From: Porphyromonadaceae bacterium UBA2720
GTDB taxonomy: Bacteria; Bacteroidota; Bacteroidia; Bacteroidales; Muribaculaceae
Assembly: GCA_002353885.1 (NCBI GenBank)
Contig: DEKO01000142.1
Span: forward strand, 4,731 to 31,147
Length of the DNA stretch: 26,417 bases
Direction: 5' to 3'
The position numbers and the translations under genes are program-made. The stretch's first letter is position 1. Every line of letters begins with the position of its first letter. This document shows positions 6,909 through 13,988 of the stretch, piece by piece. A model generated the notes under the pieces. It was not told the DNA's origin. It worked only from the letters and a program-made list of their open reading frames with translations, and did not search any database.

Positions 6909-8234
6909 TTACTTCTGCTCGGGGACGTGCTTGTACTGGAACAGGAACATGAACGCGATGGCCACCACCAGGGCAAAGCCGGCAAAGATGAACCATGCCG
7001 ACTGCCAACCGGTGTCGGTGTTACCCACCAGGAAGCCTGCCTCGTTCCAGTGGCAATAGTGGTCGATGATCTTGCCTGCGGCCAGCGTGCCGATGGTGGC
7101 ACCCAGACCATTGGTCATGAGCATGAATAGACCCTGGGCCGATGCCTTGACCTTGGGGTCGCACTCCTTGTCAACAAACAGACCGCCCGAGACGTTGAAG
7201 AAGTCGAACGCCACGCCGTAGACCACACACGACAGCACAAAGAGCAGCACACCCGGCATGGCGGGATTGCCCAGACCGAAGAAGCCGAAACGCAGCACCC
7301 AGGCAAACATGGCGATCAGCATTACCACCTTGATGCCATACTTGCGCAGGAAGAAGGGGATGAGCAGGATGCACAATGCCTCAGCTATCTGCGACAGCGA
7401 GATGAGCATCGTGGCATTGTTGGCACCGAACGAGTTGGCCATGGCGGGGTCAAGGCTGCCCTTGAAACTGGTGAGGAATGGTGTGGCATAGCCATTGGTC
7501 ACTTGCAGCGACATGCCCAGCAGGGCCGAGAAGATGAAGAACAGGGCCATCTTCTTGGTCTTGAACAGCTTGAAGGCATCCAATCCGAACGACTCGGCAA
7601 GCGACTGTGCGGGCTTGGGCTGAAGCTTGCACTGAGGCAGGGTGAAGCAGTAGCAGAACAGAACCACGCTCAGCACACCCGACACCAAGAACTGATACTG
7701 AGTGTACTGGAACTTATTGGCGTTCTCAGCCAGCGTGAAGAAGAAGCCGCCATCGAGGGTGGCACAGTTGACAAACCACATAGTGGCGATGAAACCCACG
7801 GTGCCAAACACACGGATGGGCGGGAAGTCCTTGACCGTGTCCATGCCCGAGTCCTTGAGGATGGTGAACGCTGTGGTGTTGCTCAAGGCCAGAGTGGGCA
7901 TGTAGAACGCCACGCTCAGCGTATACAGGGTGATGAAGGCAGCCTTGTCGGGCTGAGCGGCATTGCAGCCCATCATGAACAGACCAATCATGGCTGCGCC
8001 GGCAATGAGGTGGCAGATGCCCAGCAAGCGCTGGGGCTGAATCCACTTGTCGGCCACGATGCCCATGATGGTGGGCATGAAGATCGAGACGATGCCCTGG
8101 ATGGCGTAGAACCACGAAATCTCGCCGCCCATGCCGGCTTTTCCCAGATAGTTGCCCATGCAGGTGAGGTAGGCTCCCCAAACGGCAAATTCCAGGAAGT
8201 TCATCACAATGAGTCTTAACTTAATATTCTTCAT
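6909..8234 (-). CDS. MFS transporter, nucleoside:H+ symporter (NupG/XapB-like)
   Basis: This 441-residue protein is an integral inner-membrane protein with about twelve hydrophobic segments. The opening LRLIVMNFLEFAVWGAYL, the IRVFGTVGFIA segment (residues about 151-161) and the NVSGGLFVD segment (about 363-371) are typical of the nucleoside:H+ symporter branch of the major facilitator superfamily, to which NupG and XapB belong. By family it imports nucleosides using the proton gradient, but substrate specificity is inferred. A TAnnTTTG box 38-45 bp upstream suggests this is the first gene of a unit with rsmE and kdsA. Its stop abuts the rsmE start with no spacing, so translational coupling is likely. 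Confidence 0.85.
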   Translation of the reverse strand: MKNIKLRLIVMNFLEFAVWGAYLTCMGNYLGKAGMGGEISWFYAIQGIVSIFMPTIMGIVADKWIQPQRLLGICHLIAGAAMIGLFMMGCNAAQPDKAAFITLYTLSVAFYMPTLALSNTTAFTILKDSGMDTVKDFPPIRVFGTVGFIATMWFVNCATLDGGFFFTLAENANKFQYTQYQFLVSGVLSVVLFCYCFTLPQCKLQPKPAQSLAESFGLDAFKLFKTKKMALFFIFSALLGMSLQVTNGYATPFLTSFKGSLDPAMANSFGANNATMLISLSQIAEALCILLIPFFLRKYGIKVVMLIAMFAWVLRFGFFGLGNPAMPGVLLFVLSCVVYGVAFDFFNVSGGLFVDKECDPKVKASAQGLFMLMTNGLGATIGTLAAGKIIDHYCHWNEAGFLVGNTDTGWQSAWFIFAGFALVVAIAFMFLFQYKHVPEQK

Positions 8235-8271
8235 AATTGCGCTATATTAATAATGATTAGTAGATTTTTCG

Positions 8272-8279
8272 CAAAGATA
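8272..8279 (-). promoter_or_regulatory. Bacteroidetes -7 box (TATCTTTG) for permease-rsmE-kdsA
   Basis: CAAAGATA on the plus strand reads TATCTTTG on the minus strand, matching TAnnTTTG. It lies in the 54-bp gap between the DUF151 stop (8289) and the permease start (8234) and predicts a leader of about 33 bases. No convincing -33 box was seen. Confidence 0.6.
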
Positions 8280-8288
8280 TCTAAAATA

Positions 8289-8858
8289 TCAGGATTGACG
8301 TGATTTCAGTTCGATAATTTTTTTGATTTCGGCTGCGTATTCATAGTCCTCATCATCGATGCACTGTTGCAGACGAGCTTCAAGGCGCTCAAGAGGTAGC
8401 TCGTTCAGGGATTGCTTGTCCAGGCGAGTGATGGGGATGCCGTCCTCGTCGGGGATGTAGCCGGCACGGTCCAGGATGTCGCGTGTGGTGTAGATGGGGC
8501 AGTTGACACGCACGGCGATGGCTACGGCGTCGCTCGTGCGGGCGTCGACCATCTCTTCGGTGCCATCTCGGCCAGTGAGGTGGATGTGCGAGGCAAACAC
8601 GCCATCGGTGAGGTTATAGATCTCGACATAGTCGGGAAAGATGCCAAACCGATGAAATACGCTCACCAGCAGGTCGTGTGTCAATGGACGTGGTGGCACA
8701 ATCGACATGAGTTTGGCTTGGATGGACTGTGCCTCGGCCATGCCGATGACAATGGGGATGCGGATGGGGCCGTCTTTCTGCTCCATCACCAGGGCAAACG
8801 CACTGCTCTCAATCTGGTTGCGCGTGATTCCCAATATTTTAAGTTCTACTCTTTCCAT
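8289..8858 (-). CDS. Bifunctional nuclease-domain (DUF151) protein with UVR motif
   Basis: This 189-residue protein has a DUF151/BFN domain at about 3-130. The characteristic stretches are IVIGMAEAQSI (36-46), PPRPLTHDL (55-63) and DARTSDAVAIA (105-115). It is followed by a C-terminal UVR (UvrB/UvrC interaction) motif at 152-186, seen as LERLEARLQQCIDDEDYEYA. The two-domain form is standard in Bacteroidetes. Some DUF151 members have been reported to have nuclease activity, but the cellular role is not established. The gene begins 60 bp downstream of mnmA on the same strand and probably shares its transcript. Domain assignment is firm and function is open. Confidence 0.9.
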   Translation of the reverse strand: MERVELKILGITRNQIESSAFALVMEQKDGPIRIPIVIGMAEAQSIQAKLMSIVPPRPLTHDLLVSVFHRFGIFPDYVEIYNLTDGVFASHIHLTGRDGTEEMVDARTSDAVAIAVRVNCPIYTTRDILDRAGYIPDEDGIPITRLDKQSLNELPLERLEARLQQCIDDEDYEYAAEIKKIIELKSRQS

Positions 8859-8918
8859 GCTTGATGCTTTGTTGTCCGAGATGGTATTTGCACTACATCG
8901 ACACGTCCTAATCGCTTC

Positions 8919-9983
8919 TCAAAGGGTGATGACGCCGCTGCCATAGCACAGGTGTCCATGTGAGTCGTAGATGACAGCAAACTGGCCTGGTGCTATGCCC
9001 TGCACGTCGTTCTCACTGTCGATGCGCCACTCGCGGTCGGCCACGTGGGTCAACTGGGCGTTGAACAAGGTTGGGGTGTGGCGGTTCTTAAACATGATGC
9101 TGTGCGGGCCGTCCTGCCCCTGCCACGGATTGCCACTGATGAAGTGCATCTCATCGATGTGGATGGTGCGACCATACTGCTTGTCGGTGCCGTAGCCCTG
9201 ACTGACGTAGATGACATTGTCGTGGACGTTTTTCTTGACCACATACCATGGACCTCCGCTCAGCCCGAGGCCTTTGCGTTGCCCGATGGTGTGGAACCAA
9301 TACCCGCGATGCTCGCCCAACTTGCGCCCGGTCTCCAGTTCGATGATGGGCCCAGGGCGTTCGCCCAAGTGGCGACGTATAAAGTCATTATAGTTGATTT
9401 GCCCCAAGAAGCAGATGCCCTGGCTGTCGCGGCGTTGGGCATTGGGAAGATGGGCCTCGAGGGCAATGCGGCGCACCTCGGCCTTGGGCAGGTGCCCGAT
9501 GGGAAACATCAGGTGACACAGTTGCTCGTAGGTGATCTGGGCCAAGAAGTCGGTCTGATCTTTGACTGGGTCGGCTGCAGTGGCCAGATACCGCGTGCCG
9601 TCGACCTCGCAGGTGGTGGCATAGTGGCCGGTGGCGGTCATGTCAAACTCATGTCCCCAGCGCTGCTCAAAGTAGCCAAACTTGATCATTCGGTTGCACA
9701 TCATGTCGGGGTTAGGAGTCAAGCCTGCCCGGACGGTGCGCAGGGCATAGTCCATCACGTTGTCCCAGTACTCCTGGTGCAGCGACACGACTTCGAGCTT
9801 CAGACCATACTTGCGGCAGATGAGGGTACACATCTCGATATCCTCGTCGGCACTGCAGTCACCCTCGCCGTTGTCCATGCCGATGCGGATGTAGAATGGG
9901 TGCAACTCGTGCCCCTGCTCCATGAGCTGGTGCACGACCACGGCGCTATCCACGCCACCCGATATCAAAACAGCAATTTTCAT
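8919..9983 (-). CDS. mnmA: tRNA-specific 2-thiouridylase MnmA
   Basis: MnmA places sulfur on C2 of the wobble uridine of Lys, Glu and Gln tRNAs, using ATP and a persulfide relay. The 354-residue protein has the ATP-pyrophosphatase P-loop SGGVDS (8-13), the first catalytic cysteine C96 in NPDMMCNRMIKFG, ATGHYA (117-122), KDQTDFLAQI (141-150) and the second cysteine C191 in SQGICFLGQI. These match the E. coli C102/C199 pair in context. A C-terminal beta-barrel extends from about 225 to 354. Bacteroidales often have more than one MnmA paralogue, so this may be one of several. Its ATG is only 8 bases from the inner end of the left repeat of the four-helix-bundle element, so that element sits directly in its leader. 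Confidence 0.94.
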   Translation of the reverse strand: MKIAVLISGGVDSAVVVHQLMEQGHELHPFYIRIGMDNGEGDCSADEDIEMCTLICRKYGLKLEVVSLHQEYWDNVMDYALRTVRAGLTPNPDMMCNRMIKFGYFEQRWGHEFDMTATGHYATTCEVDGTRYLATAADPVKDQTDFLAQITYEQLCHLMFPIGHLPKAEVRRIALEAHLPNAQRRDSQGICFLGQINYNDFIRRHLGERPGPIIELETGRKLGEHRGYWFHTIGQRKGLGLSGGPWYVVKKNVHDNVIYVSQGYGTDKQYGRTIHIDEMHFISGNPWQGQDGPHSIMFKNRHTPTLFNAQLTHVADREWRIDSENDVQGIAPGQFAVIYDSHGHLCYGSGVITL

Positions 9984-9991
9984 CTTATTAT

Positions 9992-10446
9992 AATTGAAAA
10001 TTGAGAATTGAGAATTGAAAATTATTTGTCCGCTTCAAAAGTTGTCTTAACAATCGAAGTCAGCATCTTGTACAATTCCTCGCAATCCTTATAGATGCTA
10101 GAGAATTGTTTTTCGTTCAAAATGCCATCTTCATGTAATATCTCAAGCCAATAACCTGATTCGCTGGTTTCTTTTAAAGCGATATTCATTTTGTATCCAA
10201 AATCGGCTTTACTAGCACCTTCCAATGCTTCGCGAATATTGGCACCGATGCTTGTGCCGCTCCGCAACAACTGCTTTGCGATAACAAACTCTTTGTTCTC
10301 ACCCAAAAATCGATACAATTTCATGCACCGAAGAGCAAACGACTTGCTCTTCATTGCAATCGGATTATTATCGTATCTTTTCATGTCTATGGGCAATGAA
10401 ACTATTTGCTGGAAGAAACCTAATTCTCAATTCTCAATTTTCAATT
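9992..10446 (-). mobile_element. IVS-like element: four-helix-bundle gene between 25-bp inverted repeats
   Basis: Bases 9992-10016 and 10422-10446 are perfect 25-bp inverted repeats built from aattgaga/aattgaaa units. The left copy continues to 10023 with one more unit. They enclose a single AT-rich gene of the 23S rRNA intervening-sequence (IVS) protein family, giving a 455-bp cassette. It fits between the DoxX stop codon (10457) and the mnmA start codon (9983) with about 10 bp to spare on each side. Classical IVSs in 23S genes have the same plan: terminal repeats that pair into a stem, with the ORF between. No target-site duplication is evident. Calling it mobile is inference from layout and composition. 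Confidence 0.55.
10022..10384 (-). CDS. Four-helix-bundle protein (23S rRNA intervening-sequence / TIGR02436 type)
   Basis: From the ATG at 10384 the product has 120 residues. An in-frame TTG four codons earlier (10396) is a less likely start. The sequence LLRSGTSIGANIREALEG is the signature of the four-helix-bundle family first found as ORFs inside intervening sequences of bacterial 23S rRNA genes. SESGYWLEIL in the third helix is the other conserved stretch. Related folds serve as accessory proteins of diversity-generating retroelements, but no reverse transcriptase is present here. Biochemical function of stand-alone members is unknown. Base composition is clearly more AT-rich than mnmA and DoxX on either side. 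Perfect 25-bp inverted repeats bracket the gene, and its stop codon overlaps the outermost bases of the left repeat tract. Confidence 0.9.
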   Translation of the reverse strand: MKRYDNNPIAMKSKSFALRCMKLYRFLGENKEFVIAKQLLRSGTSIGANIREALEGASKADFGYKMNIALKETSESGYWLEILHEDGILNEKQFSSIYKDCEELYKMLTSIVKTTFEADK

Positions 10447-10456
10447 GAATAAAGGA

Positions 10457-10942
10457 TTAAGCTTTCTCGATGACTGCGTTGTCATCGTTGGTTTCGATGA
10501 GATATGCCGAGATGATGTAGTCGAGAGAAATCTTGCCCGGTCCCGACAGCAGCAGGAACAGGAAGATGCCGATGAACATCACGGGGTAGCCAGGCTGAAA
10601 GGTTAACAGGGTGGGGGTCACCGAGTCGTAAGACGAGTAGGCCACAACCTCAGCCACGCTCATCACCAACAGTGGCGGAAGCACAGCCAGGCGAGTGAGG
10701 AAACCCAAGATGATGAATGCGGCACAGAGGGCCTCGATGATGAGCAGCACCGTCATCGATGTGTCGGGCGCCATACCCCAAAAGCCAGGGAACTCGGCAG
10801 GCAGGTTGCCCAAGTCAAGGAATTGCCGCACACACACATGCAGAAACATCACGCCCACAAACAGGCGCAGGAACAGTCGCGACAGGTTGCTGTAGGTGTA
10901 ACCTGTGCAGAAGAGCATAACCTTCTTGAATAACCCTTTCAT
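10457..10942 (-). CDS. DoxX-family membrane protein
   Basis: This 161-residue protein has four predicted membrane segments, at about 20-40, 63-82, 85-105 and 118-135. The arrangement LFLRLFVGVMFL near the N terminus, ALCAAFIILGFLTRLAVLPPL in the middle and FLFLLLSGPGKISLD near the C terminus is typical of DoxX/DoxD-like proteins, where a SGPG(K/R)xSLD stretch ends the last helix. The family is named after a subunit of the Acidianus thiosulfate:quinone oxidoreductase, but most bacterial members have no proven role. It follows the DUF5106 gene by 32 bp on the same strand and probably shares its transcript. Confidence 0.85.
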   Translation of the reverse strand: MKGLFKKVMLFCTGYTYSNLSRLFLRLFVGVMFLHVCVRQFLDLGNLPAEFPGFWGMAPDTSMTVLLIIEALCAAFIILGFLTRLAVLPPLLVMSVAEVVAYSSYDSVTPTLLTFQPGYPVMFIGIFLFLLLSGPGKISLDYIISAYLIETNDDNAVIEKA

Positions 10943-10974
10943 ATCTCAATATAAAACTATTTAAAAACAAAGTA

Positions 10975-11850
10975 CTAATTACTGAGCCCTTCCTTGAACT
11001 CGTCGACCGATATGTTCTTGGTCATCAGCAGCAAGTCACGGCCCACGATATAGACGCAAGGCAGTGCGCGGAAATCGTAGATGTCTAGTGCCTGCTCGCT
11101 GCATGTGTTGGTCCACTTGGGTGGCATGGCATCGGCAAACCCAGGCTTGTACTTGCCCAGGTAGACACTGATCACCCTGACCGTGCCGTCGTCGATGAGC
11201 GACTCTAGGTTGGCATCGGCGCTGAGGCGAGTGCGACCGATTGACGAGTCGGCACCGTCGACATAGAAGAACATTACTGTCGTGGTGGTGTCGGCCACTG
11301 CCGACAGCTTCTGTTTGCTCCCGTCGGCCATCACAAGCTCGATGTCGGTCAGCGTCTTCTGCTCCTGGCACGCATTGATGCGGGCCAACTGGTCGGCATA
11401 GTAGGTGCGAACCTCCTTCTTGAGCGAGTTGTTGCTGGCCATGGCACGGGCAAACTCGACATAGACCTCGTCGCTATAGTAGACCGCGGTGGGGAAGAAC
11501 AACGACAACTCGGCTGCCTTGGCCACCTTGAGCAGGTTGGGCGTGTTGCTGCGGGCCTTGTTCATCAGGTTGCCTATCGAGGTCATCACCACATTGCGGT
11601 TGGCATACTGGAAGAACTCGATGAAGTCGCGGAACGCGCGCAAGAAGTCGTCGTCGTTGGCGATGGGCTTGCTGATGTCATAGTTGTCCCAGAAGTGCTG
11701 GCAGATGTAGTTGCATCGGCTCTCGAGCGTGCTACAAGTGTCGGGAGCGACGGGGTAGGGAAATGGGGTGGCCGGCTGCTCGTCCTGTGCATGGCACAGC
11801 ATCGAGGCCGACAGGGCCAGTGCGGTTATCGCACTCAAAATTCGGTTCAT
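10975..11850 (-). CDS. DUF5106 / thioredoxin-like secreted protein lacking the CXXC motif
   Basis: This 291-residue protein has a signal peptide (MNRILSAITALALSASMLCHAQ, cleavage near 21-22). The N-terminal half resembles the Bacteroidales DUF5106 domain, with the telltale ICQHFWDNYDISKP near 49-62. The C-terminal half is thioredoxin-like: a beta strand VMFFYVDGADSSIGR (near 191-205) sits where the active site should be, and a RALPCVYIVG segment supplies the usual cis-proline. The CXXC pair is missing and is replaced by DGADSS, so the domain is probably not a disulfide oxidoreductase. It is likely periplasmic. A TAnnTTTG box upstream (11898-11905) marks it as first gene of a unit continuing into DoxX. 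The role is unknown. Confidence 0.8.
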   Translation of the reverse strand: MNRILSAITALALSASMLCHAQDEQPATPFPYPVAPDTCSTLESRCNYICQHFWDNYDISKPIANDDDFLRAFRDFIEFFQYANRNVVMTSIGNLMNKARSNTPNLLKVAKAAELSLFFPTAVYYSDEVYVEFARAMASNNSLKKEVRTYYADQLARINACQEQKTLTDIELVMADGSKQKLSAVADTTTTVMFFYVDGADSSIGRTRLSADANLESLIDDGTVRVISVYLGKYKPGFADAMPPKWTNTCSEQALDIYDFRALPCVYIVGRDLLLMTKNISVDEFKEGLSN

Positions 11851-11897
11851 ATCTGTTGTCTATCGTTATGTTTTGAATTGAAACGACTAAATTACTG

Positions 11898-11905
11898 CAA
11901 AATTA
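11898..11905 (-). promoter_or_regulatory. Bacteroidetes -7 box (TAATTTTG) for the DUF5106-DoxX unit
   Basis: CAAAATTA on the plus strand reads TAATTTTG on the minus strand, matching TAnnTTTG. The predicted leader to the ATG at 11850 is about 43 bases. It is one half of a divergent promoter region with 11990-11997. Confidence 0.5.
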
Positions 11906-11930
11906 CCGAACTTGGGCCAACTTGTTCCGA

Positions 11931-11956
11931 AAAAAATGCTTTATGCAACATTTTTT
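11931..11956. other. AT-rich hairpin in the divergent promoter region
   Basis: AAAAAATG (11931-11938) and CATTTTTT (11949-11956) can pair around a 10-base loop. It lies between two divergent promoters, where no transcript needs to end in either direction. It may be an A/T-tract bend or UP-like element rather than a terminator. Confidence 0.35.
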
Positions 11957-11989
11957 AAGGAACCTGACGCGGCATTGAAGAAGTTTTTG

Positions 11990-11997
11990 TAACTTTG
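11990..11997 (+). promoter_or_regulatory. Bacteroidetes -7 box (TAACTTTG) for the YjjG-like gene
   Basis: TAACTTTG matches TAnnTTTG exactly. It predicts a transcript start near 12002-12004 and a leader of about 40 bases before the GTG at 12045. A well-spaced -33 TTG is not obvious. Confidence 0.6.
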
Positions 11998-12044
11998 CCA
12001 ACTTTGAGCCAGAGTCCTGGCTGCTATCACTAAATAAACAGAAA

Positions 12045-12752
12045 GTGTTCGACAAAGTTCAGACAATATTCCTCGATGTGGACGACACGCTGTGGTGGTT
12101 CACCGAGAACAGCAAGGTCGCCCTCGAGCAGACCTTTCACGACTATGGCGGCGACTTCTGGCCGTGTGACTATGATGCGTTCCATGCCGTCTATCTGCAG
12201 CACAACGACAAGCTGTGGGACCAGTACCATCATGGCCTCATCGCCAAGGAGGTGCTCGTGACCGAGCGATTCAAGCGCACACTGGTCGAGGTGGGATGTG
12301 ACTCGGAGTGCGACGAACTGGCGCTGCTGATGAATGACCACTATCTGGCCGTTCTGGCCCAGCAGACCACCCTGTTGCCCGGCGCCAGACATCTGCTGGA
12401 GCACTTGGTGGCCAGAGGTTATGACGTCAATGTGCTGAGCAACGGATTCAAGGGCGTCCAGCAGCAGAAGTTGGTCAGCGGCGGCATCGACCACCTCGTC
12501 CATCATGTGGTGCTGAGCGACGACTGCGGCATCACCAAGCCCCTGCCGGGCATCTATGACTATGCCCAGCAGGTGTGCCACTGCTCGCCCGAGACGACGC
12601 TGATGATCGGCGACAACCCCGAGACCGACATCGCCGGGGCCAAGCGTGCCGGCTGGAGTACCATCTACTTCAATCTGCGCGGCATCGAACCCATCGGCGA
12701 CACGGCCGATGTCACTGTCACAGCACTTGAGCAAATTGAGGAACTGTTGTGA
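12045..12752 (+). CDS. YjjG-family HAD hydrolase (nucleotidase-like)
   Basis: This 235-residue protein starts with GTG, and no suitable ATG lies near. It is a HAD hydrolase with motif I DVDDT (nucleophile D11, D13), motif II LSNG (S132), motif III lysine K165 in GITKP, and motif IV IGDNPETDI with D190 and D195. The long helical cap (about 18-108) and LSNGFKGVQQQKL match the YjjG group, whose E. coli member dephosphorylates pyrimidine nucleoside monophosphates, including non-canonical ones. The exact substrate here is inferred from family. It has its own promoter box and is followed by a palindrome (12794-12814), so it may be a single-gene transcript. Confidence 0.88.
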   Translation: MFDKVQTIFLDVDDTLWWFTENSKVALEQTFHDYGGDFWPCDYDAFHAVYLQHNDKLWDQYHHGLIAKEVLVTERFKRTLVEVGCDSECDELALLMNDHYLAVLAQQTTLLPGARHLLEHLVARGYDVNVLSNGFKGVQQQKLVSGGIDHLVHHVVLSDDCGITKPLPGIYDYAQQVCHCSPETTLMIGDNPETDIAGAKRAGWSTIYFNLRGIEPIGDTADVTVTALEQIEELL

Positions 12753-12793
12753 CGGCTATGTCAGAGTTTTTAGATAAATTTGGCGGCACCTCA

Positions 12794-12814
12794 GCAAAAA
12801 AGCTAGCTTTTTGC
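12794..12814. terminator. Near-perfect palindrome after the YjjG-like gene
   Basis: GCAAAAAAGCT followed by AGCTTTTTGC forms an almost perfect 21-base palindrome with one unpaired A. It sits 42 bp after the YjjG-like stop and 24 bp before the next promoter box. The core AAAAAGCT/AGCTTTTT is the same as in the hairpins flanking the Omp85 gene (870-888 and 3330-3348), so it may belong to that repeat family and act as a two-way terminator. Confidence 0.45.
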
Positions 12815-12837
12815 GTTCGGTTTGCACAAATTTTCAC

Positions 12838-12845
12838 TACCTTTG
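12838..12845 (+). promoter_or_regulatory. Bacteroidetes -7 box (TACCTTTG) almost abutting the DUF59 start codon
   Basis: TACCTTTG matches TAnnTTTG. The box ends only 8 bases before the ATG at 12854, so the transcript would begin with a leader of a few bases at most. TTTG at 12821-12824 is too close, and TTG at 12811-12813 slightly too far, for a standard -33 element. Confidence rests on the -7 box. Confidence 0.55.
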
Positions 12846-12853
12846 CACCCATT

Positions 12854-13174
12854 ATGACACCTGAAGAGAAACTGAAAATCGAAGAGAACATCGTCAAGAT
12901 GCTCAAGACGGTCTTTGACCCTGAGATACCTGTCGACGTCTATAGCCTGGGCATGGTCTACAAGATTGACCTGCAAGACGACGGCGTGGTCAACATCGAC
13001 ATGACCCTGACGGCTCCCAATTGCCCGGCTGCCGACTTCATCTTTGAGGACGTGCGCCAGAAGGTGGAGAGCGTCGAGGGGGTTACCACAGCCAACGTGC
13101 AGCTGGTCTTTGAGCCCGAGTGGGACGTGCGCATGATGACCGACGAGGCAAAGCTTGAGTTAGGAATGCTTTGA
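12854..13174 (+). CDS. MIP18-family (DUF59) iron-sulfur cluster assembly factor
   Basis: The 106-residue protein begins at the ATG encoding MTPEEKLKIEENIV. A longer frame from 12749 would run through the promoter box and the palindrome, so I reject that start. DPEIPVDVYSLGMVYKI (22-38) and TLTAPNCPAADF with C57 are the family signatures. The C terminus has the usual tryptophan region EPEWDVRMMTDEAKLELGM (88-105). SufT/PaaD-like members help assemble or deliver Fe-S clusters, and C57 is the conserved functional cysteine. The gene lies ahead of lpxH-ispD-recG, with 49 bp to lpxH, and may lead that unit. No suf genes are in the window. Confidence 0.9.
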   Translation: MTPEEKLKIEENIVKMLKTVFDPEIPVDVYSLGMVYKIDLQDDGVVNIDMTLTAPNCPAADFIFEDVRQKVESVEGVTTANVQLVFEPEWDVRMMTDEAKLELGML

Positions 13175-13223
13175 GGTTGAGAGGCTGAGGCTTGGCCTTG
13201 CAACAGACAACACGCGACTGCCC

Positions 13224-13988
13224 ATGGCTAGAACCAACACATACTTCATCAGCGATTGCCACCTGGGAGCGGGATACATCGCCGACCACCGTGCCCATGA
13301 GGCCCGGGTGGTGCGCTTCTTGGACAGCATCAAAGATGATGCCACTGCACTCTATCTAGTGGGCGATATCCTCGACTACTGGTATGAATTCCGCTCGGTG
13401 GTGCCACGTGGCCATGTGCGCTTCTTGGGCAAGCTGGCCGAGCTGGCCGATGCTGGGGTGCGCATCACCTGGCTTACGGGCAACCACGACGTGTGGTTGT
13501 TCGATTACCTGCGCGACGAGGTGGGCCTGACGGTGCTCCGACATGCCTCGGTGGTCGACGTTGACGGCACACCGGTCTTTGTCTCACATGGCGACGACGT
13601 GGGGCGACAGCGCCCGATGTATCGCTTCATGAAGTGGTGCTTCACCAGTCGGCTGTGCCAGACGCTCTATGCCTCGCTGCATCCGCGCTGGACCACAATG
13701 GTAGCCACAGGATGGAGTACCAACAACCGCACGACACGTAGCCAACAGGCCGAAGAACGGGAAAAGGAGACCTCAGCAGCCGAGTTACAGCGCTTTGTCG
13801 CCGAGCATCACCGCCAGCACCCCGAGGTGCGCCACTATCTGTTCGGTCATCTTCATCTGGCGCGGCAGGTGCAGGTCGATGGTGCCGAGGTGGTCTTTCT
13901 GGGCGACTGGATCAGGCAAGACACCTATGCCATCTTCGATGGTCAGCAACTGACATTGCGTCATTTCACCGTAAACACTACTCCATGA
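13224..13988 (+). CDS. lpxH: UDP-2,3-diacylglucosamine diphosphatase (LpxH-like)
   Basis: LpxH cleaves UDP-2,3-diacylglucosamine to lipid X and UMP in lipid A synthesis at the cytoplasmic face of the inner membrane. The 254-residue protein is a calcineurin-like metallophosphoesterase with every metal motif: SDCHLG (D11, H13), GDILDYW (D48), GNHD (N87, H88), HGDD (H122) and FGHLH (H209, H211). The YWYEF segment and the broad insertion at about 125-190 fit LpxH rather than generic phosphodiesterases. The stop overlaps the ispD start by four bases, so the two are translationally coupled. The start ATG at 13224 puts the first metal motif at the normal position. Confidence 0.88.
   Translation: MARTNTYFISDCHLGAGYIADHRAHEARVVRFLDSIKDDATALYLVGDILDYWYEFRSVVPRGHVRFLGKLAELADAGVRITWLTGNHDVWLFDYLRDEVGLTVLRHASVVDVDGTPVFVSHGDDVGRQRPMYRFMKWCFTSRLCQTLYASLHPRWTTMVATGWSTNNRTTRSQQAEEREKETSAAELQRFVAEHHRQHPEVRHYLFGHLHLARQVQVDGAEVVFLGDWIRQDTYAIFDGQQLTLRHFTVNTTP

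Noticed and set aside
8969..10004. Long plus-strand open frame (319 codons, 9045-10004) opposite mnmA
   Set aside because: MnmA on the minus strand has complete catalytic motifs; the plus-strand product is a compositional shadow.
9992..10446. Diversity-generating retroelement, because the four-helix-bundle protein resembles Avd
   Set aside because: No reverse transcriptase, template repeat or variable-repeat pair is present nearby.
12749..12853. N-terminal extension of the DUF59 protein
   Set aside because: The extension runs through a palindrome and the promoter box and has no similarity to the family; the ATG at 12854 gives the normal length.
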